Below are positions 1 through 8,297 of a DNA stretch of 57,570 bases, one piece after another. The notes under the pieces were generated by a model. It was not told the DNA's origin. It worked only from the letters and a program-made list of their open reading frames with translations, and searched no databases. The position numbers and the translations under genes are program-made. This DNA is from Actinomycetes bacterium. Lineage in GTDB: Bacteria; Actinomycetota; Actinomycetes; Mycobacteriales; Mycobacteriaceae. The DNA lies in the NCBI GenBank assembly GCA_022601135.1, contig JAHZJB010000097.1, forward strand, positions 1 through 57,570, in the 5' to 3' direction. The first letter of the stretch is position 1, and the number at the start of each line of letters is the position of its first letter.

Positions 1-1244
1 GCCAGTCCAAGAGCGCTTTCCAGGCCGAAATCGACTCGCCCTGCGAACTCGTCGACTTCTGGCGTTTCAACGTCGCGTTCGCTCGCAAGATTCTCGCCGA
101 GCAGCCGGTCAGCTCGCCGGGCGTGTGGAATCGCACCGACTACCGGCCACTAGAGGGCTTCGTCTATGCGATCACGCCGTTCAACTTCACCGCCATCGCG
201 GGCAATCTGCCCACCGCGCCCGCGTTGATGGGCAACACCGTGGTGTGGAAACCCTCGCCCACCCAGATCTTCGCGGCCTACCTGACCATGCAGTTGCTCG
301 AGGCCGCGGGCCTGCCTGCCGGTGTCATCAACCTGTTGACCGGCGACGGGCTAGCCGTTTCGGACGTTGTTCTGGCCGATAGGCGGCTGGCTGGTATTCA
401 CTTCACCGGCTCGACCGCGACATTTCAGCATCTGTGGCGTGAGGTCGGCACTCATATCGACCGGTACGACACGTACCCGCGGCTGGTTGGTGAGACCGGC
501 GGCAAGGATTTCGTGGTGGCTCACCCCTCTGCGCGGCCGGAGGTGCTGTCCACGGCCCTGATCCGGGGTGCGTTCGACTATCAGGGGCAGAAGTGTTCGG
601 CGGCGTCGCGAGCCTTCGTCGCACGGTCGGTGTGGCAGCAGATGGGCGACGATTTCCTCCACGCTGCCGGGGAACTGCGCTACGGGGATGTCGCTGATTT
701 CGCCAATTTCGGCGGAGCCGTGATCGACGGGCGGGCGTTCGCCAAGAACGTCGACGCAATTGAGAGGGCAAAGAACCGGCCGAATATCACGATCGCCGTA
801 GGAGGCGAATACGACGACAGCGAGGGCTATTTCGTCAGACCTACGGTGCTGCTGTCAGATGATCCGACCGACGAGGCGTTCTCGACCGAATACTTCGGCC
901 CCATCCTGGCCTTACACGTCTACCCGGACCAGGACTACGAGCGCATTCTCGACGTGGTCGATGCCGGCGCCCGTTACGCGCTGACCGGTGCGGTGATTGC
1001 CGATGATCGCTCAGCCGTGATGCAGGCCGAGAAACGACTGCGGCACGCGGCAGGCAACTTCTACATCAACGACAAGCCCACCGGAGCGGTGGTGGGGCAG
1101 CAGCCGTTCGGTGGATCGCGCGCGTCGGGCACCAACGACAAGGCCGGCTCCGCGCAGAACCTGCTGCGCTGGACGTCAGCGCGCTCGATCAAAGAGACGT
1201 TTGTGCCGGCCACCGACCACTGCTATCCCCACATGGAGAGGTGA
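1..1244 (+). CDS. pruA: L-glutamate gamma-semialdehyde dehydrogenase (5' truncated)
   Basis: Oxidises glutamate-gamma-semialdehyde (P5C) to glutamate with NAD+, the second step of proline catabolism. The reading frame is open from base 3, so the start lies before the window; about 413 residues are present, and the mycobacterial enzyme is about 543, so roughly 130 N-terminal residues are missing. Visible family landmarks are the cofactor-fold segment ITPFNFTAIAGNLP, the general-base glutamate in GETGGKD, the catalytic cysteine in GQKCSAASR and the C-terminal PFGGSRASGTNDKAG. The proline dehydrogenase gene begins 3 bp after its stop, so the two are almost certainly co-transcribed. Confidence 0.96.
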   Translation, partial: QSKSAFQAEIDSPCELVDFWRFNVAFARKILAEQPVSSPGVWNRTDYRPLEGFVYAITPFNFTAIAGNLPTAPALMGNTVVWKPSPTQIFAAYLTMQLLEAAGLPAGVINLLTGDGLAVSDVVLADRRLAGIHFTGSTATFQHLWREVGTHIDRYDTYPRLVGETGGKDFVVAHPSARPEVLSTALIRGAFDYQGQKCSAASRAFVARSVWQQMGDDFLHAAGELRYGDVADFANFGGAVIDGRAFAKNVDAIERAKNRPNITIAVGGEYDDSEGYFVRPTVLLSDDPTDEAFSTEYFGPILALHVYPDQDYERILDVVDAGARYALTGAVIADDRSAVMQAEKRLRHAAGNFYINDKPTGAVVGQQPFGGSRASGTNDKAGSAQNLLRWTSARSIKETFVPATDHCYPHMER

Positions 1245-1247
1245 GTC

Positions 1248-2210
1248 ATGGGCGTCTTCAAGCGTTTCGCGCGACCGGTGATCCTGGCCGCGGCCCGGCG
1301 GGAAGGGCTGCGACGGGCTGCCGAGCGGTTGCCGGTTACCCGCCAGGTCATGCGCCGCTTCGTCCCCGGCGAGAGTATCGCCGATGTCATGAGTTCTGTT
1401 GAGCAGCTGCGTGATTCCAAAAGGATGGTGTCGATCGACTATCTCGGTGAGGACGTCACCGATGTGGCTGCTGCCGATGCCACGGTGGATGCCTACCTGA
1501 GCCTCTTGGAGGCCTTTTCAGCCCGAAGTGACGTGGTGGCGGCCGTTCACCCCCTGGAGGTCTCGCTGAAGCTGTCGGCGCTGGGGCAGGCGCTGCCGCA
1601 GGACGGTGAGAAGATCGCGCTGGAGAACGCGCGGGTGATCTGTGACAGGGCGCAGCGCGCCGGAGTGTGGGTGACCGTCGATGCGGAGGACCACACCACT
1701 ACCGACTCGACCCTGGCAATCGTGCGCGATCTACGTGCCGACTTCGACTGGGTCGGTACGGTGCTGCAGGCCTATCTCAAGCGCACCCACGCCGACTGCG
1801 CCGAATTCGCCGCTACCGGCGCGCGGATTCGGTTGTGCAAAGGGGCGTACGACGAACCGGCATCGGTGGCCTACCGTGACCGCGATGCGGTCGCCGACTC
1901 CTATGTCAGATGTCTTGGGGTGCTGATGGGGGGTAGCGGTTATCCGATGGTGGCCTCGCACGATCCCGCGATCATCGCCGCAGTACCCGCGTTGTTGCGC
2001 GAAAATGGGAGGAGTGTAGGCGATTTCGAATACCAGATGCTGTACGGCATTCGCGAAGGCGAGCAGCGTAGATTGGCCGAAGAAGGCAACAACGTGCGCG
2101 TCTACGTCCCGTTCGGCACCCAGTGGTACGGCTATTTTGTCAGGCGACTTGCCGAGCGGCCCGCGAACTTCACCTTCTTTCTGCGGGCCCTGGCTGAACG
2201 TCGACGCTGA
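1248..2210 (+). CDS. putB: Proline dehydrogenase
   Basis: FAD enzyme that oxidises proline to P5C and passes electrons to the respiratory quinone pool; P5C is the substrate of the adjacent pruA product. At 320 residues it is a stand-alone monofunctional enzyme, not a PutA fusion. Conserved segments include VTVDAEDHTTTDSTL, RLCKGAYDEP, the YQMLYGIRE stretch and the C-terminal RVYVPFGTQWYGYFVRRLAERPAN. The ATG follows the pruA stop by 3 bp with GGAGAGG just upstream as ribosome binding site. Orthologous in position and sequence to Rv1188. Confidence 0.96.
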   Translation: MGVFKRFARPVILAAARREGLRRAAERLPVTRQVMRRFVPGESIADVMSSVEQLRDSKRMVSIDYLGEDVTDVAAADATVDAYLSLLEAFSARSDVVAAVHPLEVSLKLSALGQALPQDGEKIALENARVICDRAQRAGVWVTVDAEDHTTTDSTLAIVRDLRADFDWVGTVLQAYLKRTHADCAEFAATGARIRLCKGAYDEPASVAYRDRDAVADSYVRCLGVLMGGSGYPMVASHDPAIIAAVPALLRENGRSVGDFEYQMLYGIREGEQRRLAEEGNNVRVYVPFGTQWYGYFVRRLAERPANFTFFLRALAERRR

Positions 2211-2214
2211 AGGC

Positions 2215-2274
2215 CGCTAGTGTGTAACCGGATCGTGATTGAACGCCAGATCGCGCGCTGATCGCACACTAGCG
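2215..2274. terminator. Inverted repeat between convergent genes
   Basis: A perfect 10-bp inverted repeat, CGCTAGTGTG at 2215-2224 and CACACTAGCG at 2265-2274, encloses 40 nt. It fills the gap between the end of putB and the end of the convergent secreted-protein gene. A bidirectional terminator or a small mobile or repetitive element would both fit; there is no U-tract. Confidence 0.4.
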
Positions 2275-2290
2275 CCAGTTTCCTCTGCTG

Positions 2291-2788
2291 CTATGCCGGG
2301 TAGGCCGCGACCGGCATGATGACGTTGCCTTTGCATACGCCTTCGAGGATCTCGGTGCGCCAGGACCCGAACAGGGATCCGTCCAGCGTCGGCGAATAGA
2401 ACACCAGCGAACGGGCGGAGGCGAACTCGGGGGGCACGTCGTCGCCCCGGAAGCACTCCCACTGCCAGTTGTAGTTGAACACCCACTGCCGTCCATCCCA
2501 GGTGTATCGGCTCGGATGCGGGACGGTGGGGTTGCTCGACGCCGGGCCGGACGCAGTGGCCACACATGTGCTGGTACAGGATGTGGTGAACGTGTACCGG
2601 CCGGTGAAATCGGGTTCTGGTTGGCGGGTGGCGATACTGGTACCGATCTTCTCCGATGCGAAAGTCACCATCGTGTAGGGACCGCTCCAGTTCGGCGGTG
2701 CCGCCTGCGCCGTGGTCGGTGTGAGGATGCAGGCACCAGCAACCAACGCCGCGGATGCGACTGCGCTGCAGGCCCGTCGGGCAGACAT
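2291..2788 (-). CDS. Secreted protein of unknown function
   Basis: 165 residues starting at the ATG at 2788, which has a GAGGAG ribosome binding site; the longer open frame upstream lacks one. The N-terminus is a Sec signal peptide: a short arginine region, a hydrophobic core and a likely cleavage after AQA at about residue 29. The mature part begins APPNWSGPYTMVTF and has four cysteines (in SCTSTC, WEC and GVC), which could pair as two disulphides outside the cytoplasm. It is rich in Trp, Tyr, Ser and Thr. I recognise no catalytic motif and assign no function. The neighbouring genes give no operon partner. Confidence 0.82.
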   Translation of the reverse strand: MSARRACSAVASAALVAGACILTPTTAQAAPPNWSGPYTMVTFASEKIGTSIATRQPEPDFTGRYTFTTSCTSTCVATASGPASSNPTVPHPSRYTWDGRQWVFNYNWQWECFRGDDVPPEFASARSLVFYSPTLDGSLFGSWRTEILEGVCKGNVIMPVAAYPA

Positions 2789-2942
2789 GGACTCCTCACA
2801 AAGGGTCTGGGTACGGCAATTGGAACCTAATGGCCCGCATGGTCGACCTGCCCGATCGACACGGCGGGGCTGAGGGCACGGTTGGATCACAGGTTGGTAT
2901 CAGAGCAGGTCAACGAATGACGTTCCGGCAGAAAGGACCTCG

Positions 2943-3494
2943 CTATTGCCGCTCGGTGAGCACCATCAGCGCCCACGCCGCGATTGTCTGGGCGTCGGTG
3001 ACGGCGCCGTCGCGAATCATCGCCTCGACTTGGGCGCGGGTGAACCACGCGCTGCGCATGTCCTGTTCTTCGTGCTCGCGGGCATGCTTACCCTCGGTGA
3101 TCCCGGTCGCAAGAAATATTCGTCCGCGCTGGCTGCTCATCCCGGGCGCGACGTCGAGCAGCCCGATCTCTGTCAATGAATCGGCCCGCAGCCCGGTCTC
3201 CTCCCGCAGCTCACGTGCGGCGAGTTCGGCGGGCTCGATGTCGGGCTGACCGGGCGCGGTCCCCTGCGGGAACTCCCAACGCCGCAACCCGAGCGGGTAG
3301 CGGAACTGTTCGACGAGGTGAAAGCGTTCGGTGGCAGCACCGGAGTCCCGTGGAATCACCAGCGCATACGTTGGCTTGTCCACCACGGCGTAGATGCCGC
3401 TGCTGCCGTCGGGCCTCCGGATATCGTCTTCCCGAAACGTGAGCCAATTGTTGCGATAAACCTCGCGCGATCCGACGGTCTCGATGGATTCCAC
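2943..3494 (-). CDS. NUDIX hydrolase, ADP-ribose pyrophosphatase-like
   Basis: 183-residue NUDIX protein. The core RELREETGL of the NUDIX box (about residues 94-102) carries the metal-binding glutamates, and the upstream WEFPQGTAPGQ supplies the box glycine, with one residue fewer than the standard spacing to the first Glu. The overall layout (IPRD...FRYPLGLRRWEFPQG) resembles ADP-ribose pyrophosphatases, which hydrolyse nucleoside diphosphates linked to another moiety. The true substrate is not readable from sequence. The start is a GTG at 3494 with a -10-like hexamer 6 nt upstream, so the message may be leaderless. Divergent from fadD36. Confidence 0.88.
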   Translation of the reverse strand: MESIETVGSREVYRNNWLTFREDDIRRPDGSSGIYAVVDKPTYALVIPRDSGAATERFHLVEQFRYPLGLRRWEFPQGTAPGQPDIEPAELAARELREETGLRADSLTEIGLLDVAPGMSSQRGRIFLATGITEGKHAREHEEQDMRSAWFTRAQVEAMIRDGAVTDAQTIAAWALMVLTERQ

Positions 3495-3506
3495 CGCCCC
3501 AGTATG
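3495..3506 (-). promoter_or_regulatory. Candidate -10 element for a leaderless NUDIX transcript
   Basis: On the minus strand CATACT (3501-3506) lies 6 nt before the GTG start at 3494 and no Shine-Dalgarno sequence is present. This is the spacing expected if transcription begins at the start codon. Confidence 0.4.
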
Positions 3507-3513
3507 CGGGGAG

Positions 3514-3527
3514 TAACCTCAGTTACC
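3514..3527 (+). promoter_or_regulatory. Candidate -10 element for fadD36
   Basis: TAACCT (3514-3519) lies 8 nt before the GTG chosen as fadD36 start and no ribosome binding site is evident, so the transcript may be leaderless or nearly so. It lies only 7 bp from the oppositely oriented NUDIX -10 hexamer. Confidence 0.4.
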
Positions 3528-4949
3528 GTGCTGTTGGCCTCCCTGAACCCTGCCGCCGCCGACGCCGACCTCGAGGACGCGGTGCGTATCGCGGGGACGT
3601 CGTTGAGTCGTAGTGATCTGGTGGGGGCAGCGACAGCGGTGGCCGAACGGGTCGGCGCCGCGAGTCGGGTGGCGGTGCTGGCGAGGCCAACGCCGACGAC
3701 CGTTCTCGCGGTTGCGGGCTGCCTGATCGCCGGCGTGCCGGTAGTGCCGGTGCCCGCCGATGTCGGGGTGGCCGAGCGGAGCCACATCCTGACCGACTCT
3801 GGCGCCAAGGCCTGGTTGGGTGATAAGCCGGCAGACTCCGATGGGCAGGAAGGGCTGCCGCACATTCCCGTGAGGTTGCACGCTCGCTCGTGGCATCGTT
3901 ATACCGAACCCTCGCCCGAGACCACGGCGCTGGTCGTCTACACCTCCGGTACGACCGGGCTGCCCAAGGGAGTCGTGCTGAGTCGTCGGGCCGTTGCAGC
4001 CAACATCGACATGCTCGCCGAGGCATGGCGGTGGACGGCCGGCGACACCTTGGTGCACGGGTTGCCGCTGTACCACGTGCACGGTCTGGTGCTGGGGTTG
4101 TTGGGATCGCTGCGCATCGGAAACCGGTTCGTGCACACGGGAAAGCCCAGTCCGGCGTCCTACCATCAAGCGGTTGCGGAGTTCGGGGGATCCTTGGTCT
4201 TCGGTGTTCCGACCGTGTGGTCGCGCATCGTCGATGACGGTGCTGCGGCCCGGGGGCTGGCCCCGGCGCGCCTGCTCGTATCGGGCAGCGCACCGCTGCC
4301 GGTCCCGGTATTCGACGGTCTGGCCGCGATGAGCGGCCACCAGCCCGTCGAGCGTTACGGGAGCTCGGAATCGCTCATCACATTGAGCACGCTGGCGGCC
4401 GGAGAGCGACGACCGGGCTGGGTCGGCCACCCGCTGACGGGCGTACGGACACGATTGCTCTCCGAGGAGGGCGAGGAGGTCAGCCACGATGGGCAGAGCA
4501 TTGGGCAACTTCACGTTCGAAGCCCGGCGATGTTCGACGGATACCTCAACCGTGCCGATGCCACCGCCGAGGTGCTCGGGACTGACGGCTGGTACCGCAC
4601 CGGCGACGTCGCCGTCGTCGATCCCGGCGGGATGCACCGGATCGTGGGTCGAGAATCGGTCGACCTCATCAAGACCGGCGGCTTTCGGGTGGGTGCGGGG
4701 GAAATCGAGACCGTCCTGTTGGGGCATCCGGGAGTGCGGGAGGTCGCGGTCGTTGGTGCGCCCGACGACGACCTGGGTCAGCGCATCGTCGCGTTCGTGG
4801 TCGGCGACGCCGAGCCGGAGGAGCTCATCGAATTCGTAGCGCAGCAACTGTCGGTGCACAAACGGCCCCGGGTCGTTCGCCTTGTCGACAGCCTACCCCG
4901 CAACGCGATGGGCAAGGTGCTGAAGAAGGAACTGGGGCAATGGGTTTGA
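3528..4949 (+). CDS. fadD36: Acyl-CoA synthetase / fatty-acyl AMP-binding enzyme FadD36
   Basis: ANL-superfamily adenylating enzyme that activates a carboxylic acid with ATP and transfers it to CoA. The P-loop-like motif YTSGTTGLPKG starts at residue 138; later landmarks are ERYGSSES (A5), GWYRTGD (A7), the hinge region after RIVGRESVDLIKTGG and the C-terminal lysine motif NAMGKVLKKEL. I start it at GTG 3528, giving 473 residues and an N-terminus VLLASLNP that matches M. tuberculosis FadD36 as I recall it; the open frame continues upstream into the divergent NUDIX gene. Physiological substrate unknown. The next gene overlaps its 3' end by 10 bp. Confidence 0.94.
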   Translation: MLLASLNPAAADADLEDAVRIAGTSLSRSDLVGAATAVAERVGAASRVAVLARPTPTTVLAVAGCLIAGVPVVPVPADVGVAERSHILTDSGAKAWLGDKPADSDGQEGLPHIPVRLHARSWHRYTEPSPETTALVVYTSGTTGLPKGVVLSRRAVAANIDMLAEAWRWTAGDTLVHGLPLYHVHGLVLGLLGSLRIGNRFVHTGKPSPASYHQAVAEFGGSLVFGVPTVWSRIVDDGAAARGLAPARLLVSGSAPLPVPVFDGLAAMSGHQPVERYGSSESLITLSTLAAGERRPGWVGHPLTGVRTRLLSEEGEEVSHDGQSIGQLHVRSPAMFDGYLNRADATAEVLGTDGWYRTGDVAVVDPGGMHRIVGRESVDLIKTGGFRVGAGEIETVLLGHPGVREVAVVGAPDDDLGQRIVAFVVGDAEPEELIEFVAQQLSVHKRPRVVRLVDSLPRNAMGKVLKKELGQWV

Positions 4950-5620
4950 GGCTCATCACTATTTCTCCGCGGGCAAGCGTGTCTGCCTGCGACGCGCCGG
5001 AATCCACTGTCCTGTCGCGCACGCTCACGGCCCTCGGTGTCGTGCTGAGCGCTCTCGCGCTGGCCGGATGTGGCGCTCAGTCGCCGGCGGTCAGCCTTGT
5101 GCACACCACGGCGCCAGCTCCGGTGCCACCGGCCCCTGCGGTTCCCGGTGAACCGGCCTTCGCTATCGGTCCCGCTGCGGTCGACACGGTTGGCGGCTGG
5201 CTTCCCGACGGTGTCACCCTGTCCCCGTTTGACTCGGCGAACCCTGTTCTCTCACAACTTGATCCCGCGCTACTATGGGCGGTTCAGGAGGCCGCTCGCA
5301 GCGCGCAAGCCGAGGGCGTCGAGCTCCGGGTGACATCGGGCTGGCGGTCGAAAGGCTTCCAGCAGAGGCTGTTCGACGACGCCGTCGCTGCACACGGCAG
5401 TGTCGAAGCCGCCGCCGAGTTCGTTGCGACCCCCGAGGTGTCCAAACACGTGACCGGCCAGGCGGTCGACATCGCGCCGGTCGAGGCCGACTATTGGCTT
5501 ATCGCCAACGGAAATCGTTTTGGCCTCTGTCAGATCTATGCCAACGAGATCTGGCACTTCGAGCTCGCCACCGACGCCCAGGGAAATTGCCCGCCCCTGC
5601 TCCCCAACGCCGCCGGGTGA
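4940..5620 (+). CDS. VanY-like D-Ala-D-Ala carboxypeptidase lipoprotein (M15B)
   Basis: Predicted exported zinc peptidase that trims the terminal D-alanine of peptidoglycan stem peptides. A lipobox (ALALAGC) follows a hydrophobic stretch, so the protein should be membrane anchored outside the cell. The M15 signature is complete: SGWRSKGFQQRLF, the zinc motif SKHVTGQAVD (His and Asp) and the final EIWHFEL (base Glu and third zinc His). A Pro/Ala-rich linker separates the anchor from the domain. The ATG at 4940 overlaps fadD36 but gives a long n-region; GTG 4979 is an alternative that makes a more normal signal peptide. Confidence 0.88.
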   Translation: MGLRLITISPRASVSACDAPESTVLSRTLTALGVVLSALALAGCGAQSPAVSLVHTTAPAPVPPAPAVPGEPAFAIGPAAVDTVGGWLPDGVTLSPFDSANPVLSQLDPALLWAVQEAARSAQAEGVELRVTSGWRSKGFQQRLFDDAVAAHGSVEAAAEFVATPEVSKHVTGQAVDIAPVEADYWLIANGNRFGLCQIYANEIWHFELATDAQGNCPPLLPNAAG

Positions 5621-5633
5621 TATTCAACGTCGA

Positions 5634-5703
5634 CGAGCGTGCTCAAAATGCCGGGCGCAACGGCGCGTCGCCGCACAGACACGCGCGCTCGCGGGAGAGG
5701 GGG
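5634..5703. repeat. Intergenic hairpin repeat, copy 1
   Basis: The core 5661-5695 matches 34625-34659 at 32 of 35 positions, and the similarity extends left through a CGAGCG..CAAAA stretch. Arms CGAGCG (5634-5639) and CGCTCG (5686-5691) can pair. It sits between the convergent VanY-like gene and dapD, close to the dapD stop codon. Confidence 0.65.
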
Positions 5704-5730
5704 AGATGGGAGGGAGAGGGGGAGATGGGA
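5693..5730. repeat. Perfect 19-nt tandem duplication next to the dapD stop
   Basis: The G/A-rich 19-mer GGGAGAGGGGGAGATGGGA occurs twice in direct succession (5693-5711 and 5712-5730), ending one base before the dapD stop codon. Confidence 0.9.
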
Positions 5731-5731
5731 G

Positions 5732-6709
5732 TCAGTTGGCGTGCAGCGCTTCGTTCAAGGTGATTCCGGTGCCGTCGCGGTTGACCACCTCGACGGTTCC
5801 GGTCACCGAGTTGCGGCGGAACAGCAGGTTGTTGGCGCCCGACAGATCCCGGGCCTTGACGGTGGTCGCGGTCTGGCCACCATCGACGACAGTGACTTTG
5901 GTCCCCGCAGTGACGTAGAGGCCCGCCTCGATCACGCAGTCGTCACCCAGCGAAATGCCCAGGCCGGCGTTGGCGCCGAGTAGGCACCGCTTGCCCACCG
6001 AGATGACCTGAGTGCCGCCGCCGGACAAGGTGCCCATGATTGATGCGCCGCCGCCGACGTCAGAGCCGTCGTCGACCACGACACCCGCCGAGATACGCCC
6101 CTCGACCATGGAGCTGCCCAGCGTGCCGGCGTTGAAGTTGACGAAACCCTCGTGCATCACCGTGGTGCCAGAGGCCAGGTGCGCGCCCAGCCTGACCCGG
6201 TCTGCATCCGCGACGCGCACACCGGCGGGCACCACGTAGTCGACCATCCGCGGGAACTTGTCCACCCCGTAAACCGTGACCTGGCCGCGTCGACGGAGCC
6301 GCGCCCGCACGGTCTCGAATCCGTCGATTGTGCAGGGGCCGTGGTTGGTCCAGACCACGTTGGTCAGCACACCGAACAGGCCCTCGGCGTTGAGCCCGTG
6401 CGGCGCCACCAATCGGTGCGACAGCAGGTGCAGACGCAGGTAGGCGTCGTGGGCATCGATGGCTTTGTCCTCCAGGCAGGCGATGACGGTACGCACCACG
6501 ACGGTCTCCACGTCGCGGTCCGTGTCGCGGCCCACGAGGTGGCCCAGCGCGGCGAGGTCGCCGGGGACCTCGGCCTCCGATACCCGGACCGTTGCCGACA
6601 CGGTCCCCGGGGCCGGCTCAGCGCTCAGTTCGGGGGCCGGAAACCAGGTGTCGAGAACCGTTCCGTCGGCCGCGATCGTTGCTACGCCGACGCCTGATGC
6701 AGAAGTCAC
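5732..6709 (-). CDS. dapD: Tetrahydrodipicolinate N-succinyltransferase
   Basis: Transfers succinyl from succinyl-CoA to tetrahydrodipicolinate in the succinylase branch of meso-diaminopimelate and lysine synthesis. The 325 residues show a mixed N-terminal domain, then the left-handed beta-helix hexapeptide region ([21 protein letters not shown], the [14 protein letters not shown] loop, [18 protein letters not shown]) with the conserved MVEGRI acid. The start is GTG 6709, which aligns with M. tuberculosis DapD; the open frame runs on antisense into dapE without initiation signals. dapE, two steps later in the pathway, starts 24 bp away on the other strand. Confidence 0.96.
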   Translation of the reverse strand: MTSASGVGVATIAADGTVLDTWFPAPELSAEPAPGTVSATVRVSEAEVPGDLAALGHLVGRDTDRDVETVVVRTVIACLEDKAIDAHDAYLRLHLLSHRLVAPHGLNAEGLFGVLTNVVWTNHGPCTIDGFETVRARLRRRGQVTVYGVDKFPRMVDYVVPAGVRVADADRVRLGAHLASGTTVMHEGFVNFNAGTLGSSMVEGRISAGVVVDDGSDVGGGASIMGTLSGGGTQVISVGKRCLLGANAGLGISLGDDCVIEAGLYVTAGTKVTVVDGGQTATTVKARDLSGANNLLFRRNSVTGTVEVVNRDGTGITLNEALHAN

Positions 6710-6722
6710 GGCGCTAAGACTA
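6710..6722 (-). promoter_or_regulatory. Leaderless -10 element of dapD
   Basis: On the minus strand TAGTCT (6717-6722) is followed by exactly 7 nt and then GTG at 6709. There is no Shine-Dalgarno sequence. The hexamer overlaps the dapE -10 element by two bases. Confidence 0.55.
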
Positions 6723-6733
6723 ACGTCATTGGG
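6721..6733 (+). promoter_or_regulatory. Leaderless -10 element of dapE
   Basis: TAACGT (6721-6726) is followed by exactly 7 nt and then GTG at 6734, with no Shine-Dalgarno sequence. The spacing fits transcription starting at the initiation codon. Confidence 0.55.
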
Positions 6734-7801
6734 GTGGGCCTTGATCTGCACGGTGACCCCGTCGCGCTGACTGCGGCGCTGGTGGACATTCCCAGCGAAT
6801 CGCGGCAGGAACGGCGTATCGCCGACGAGATCGAGGCCGCGCTGGGCACACAGACCGCCGGCTTCGAGATTGTCCGCAACGGCGACGCCGTGCTTGCCCG
6901 CACGAACCTCGGCAAGCCGACCCGCGTGCTCCTCGCCGGACACACCGACACCGTTCCCGCGGCGGGCAATCTGCCCAGTCGACTCGTCGGTGGCGTGCTG
7001 CACGGTTGTGGAACCTCGGACATGAAAGCCGGGGACGCGGTTTTCCTGCACCTGGCGGCCACCGTCTCCGACCCCGTTCACGACATCACCCTGGTGATGT
7101 ACGACTGCGAGGAGATCGAAGCTTCAGCCAACGGGCTCGGTCGCATCGAACGCGAGTTGCCTGACTGGCTCGAAGCTGACGTGGCGGTCCTCGGGGAGCC
7201 CACCGGCGGATATATCGAAGCCGGCTGTCAGGGCACACTGCGGGTGCTGATCGGTGCCGGCGGGACGCGGGCTCACTCCGCTCGGTCGTGGTTGGGGGAC
7301 AACGCCATACACAAACTCGGAGACGTGCTGGCCAGGCTCGACAACTACGAAGCGCGCAGCGTGGACATCGACGGTTGTGGTTACCGTGAGGGACTTTCGG
7401 CGGTGCGCATCGACGGCGGCATCGCCGGTAACGTCATTCCCGATTCGGCGACCGTCACGGTGAACTTCCGGTTCGCGCCAGACCGCACCATCGATGAGGC
7501 GTACGCACATCTGCGCGAGGTGTTCGGCGGTCTCGACGTCAGCTTCGAACTCACCGACGCGGCGGCCGGCGCGTTGCCCGGACTCGCCCGGCCCGCCGCG
7601 GCAGCTCTTGTCGCTGCCGCAGGCGGACGGGTGCGTGCGAAGTACGGTTGGACCGACGTGTCACGATTCGCGGCCTTGGACATTCCCGCAGTCAATTACG
7701 GACCGGGTGACCCCAATGTGGCGCACCGCTCGGACGAACGTGTGGAGGTTTCGCAGATCACGGCCGTAACGGCCACGCTGCGAAGGTATTTGACCGGTTG
7801 A
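6734..7801 (+). CDS. dapE: Succinyl-diaminopimelate desuccinylase
   Basis: M20-family metallohydrolase that removes succinate from N-succinyl-LL-diaminopimelate. In 355 residues the catalytic-domain motifs are clear: the zinc His in [10 protein letters not shown], the bridging Asp in [13 protein letters not shown], the general-base Glu pair in YDCEEIE and [13 protein letters not shown]; the lid domain carries the [14 protein letters not shown] stretch, and the final metal region is [11 protein letters not shown]. The start is GTG 6734, giving an N-terminus like that of Rv1202. Divergent from dapD, so both steps may respond to one shared promoter region. Confidence 0.95.
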   Translation: MGLDLHGDPVALTAALVDIPSESRQERRIADEIEAALGTQTAGFEIVRNGDAVLARTNLGKPTRVLLAGHTDTVPAAGNLPSRLVGGVLHGCGTSDMKAGDAVFLHLAATVSDPVHDITLVMYDCEEIEASANGLGRIERELPDWLEADVAVLGEPTGGYIEAGCQGTLRVLIGAGGTRAHSARSWLGDNAIHKLGDVLARLDNYEARSVDIDGCGYREGLSAVRIDGGIAGNVIPDSATVTVNFRFAPDRTIDEAYAHLREVFGGLDVSFELTDAAAGALPGLARPAAAALVAAAGGRVRAKYGWTDVSRFAALDIPAVNYGPGDPNVAHRSDERVEVSQITAVTATLRRYLTG

Positions 7802-7832
7802 CGGTGCCGGAGCTCCCGGAACGGGGCGTGGG

Positions 7833-7848
7833 CGGGTTGTCTAACCCG
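7833..7848. terminator. Hairpin between convergent dapE and the EspC-like gene
   Basis: CGGGTT (7833-7838), loop GTCT, AACCCG (7843-7848) form a perfect 6-bp stem. Flanking bases around 7821-7825 and 7856-7860 (ACGGG and CCCGT) can lengthen it with a bulge. It includes the stop codon of the minus-strand gene. Confidence 0.45.
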
Positions 7849-8197
7849 AGTCGCGCCCGTTGGTGGTCGGCGTTTCGTCTCGCGGTACCGCGTCGGCGGC
7901 CCACTCGATCGCCGCCTCGCCGCGTTGGTCGCCGTGTTCGTAGGCAAGGGCTGCCTGGTGCAGCAGTGCTGAGAGGGTCTCTGCGCTGCGCCCTGTGGCA
8001 GTGATGGACTCGGAGCGGGAGCCGAGCGCGGCGGTCAATGCGGTATTGACAGCATCTGCGATGGTTCCATGCGAGGAAGCCACTCCGGCGGATTCGGGCG
8101 TGCCGGCAGCAAGCGATCCCAGACTGGCGGCAACTCTGCCGTGAATGTCGCCGAGGGAGCGCACGCCATCGGTGTCGATCGAGAGCGGTTCGCCCAT
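7841..8197 (-). CDS. EspC-like type VII secretion-associated protein
   Basis: 118 residues from ATG 8197, preceded by TTGGAGG. The helical pattern, with an SSHGTIADAVNTAL stretch and the later YEHGD, fits the ESX secretion-associated EspC family (DUF2580). YEHGD matches the YxxxD/E export signal of type VII substrates and lies after the second helix, as it should. There is no Sec signal peptide. The ~20-residue C-terminal tail is polar and probably disordered. The ATPase gene lies about 100 bp upstream on the same strand, matching Rv1204c-Rv1203c in position. No ESX core gene is in the window, so the exporting system is unknown. Confidence 0.8.
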   Translation of the reverse strand: MGEPLSIDTDGVRSLGDIHGRVAASLGSLAAGTPESAGVASSHGTIADAVNTALTAALGSRSESITATGRSAETLSALLHQAALAYEHGDQRGEAAIEWAADAVPRDETPTTNGRDSG

Positions 8198-8297
8198 CCC
8201 GTACCTCCAATGCGGGTTCTGGCCGATTCTAACGCCGCAGTTCGGGTTGCCGGCGCAGCAATCTCGTGGCCCCGATCGTCCGGCCAGCGCGCTCCGT

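Noticed and set aside
4940..4978. An ancient fusion of FadD36 and the VanY-like protein
   Set aside because: The frames differ and each product has its own complete ends; this is only a short overlap.
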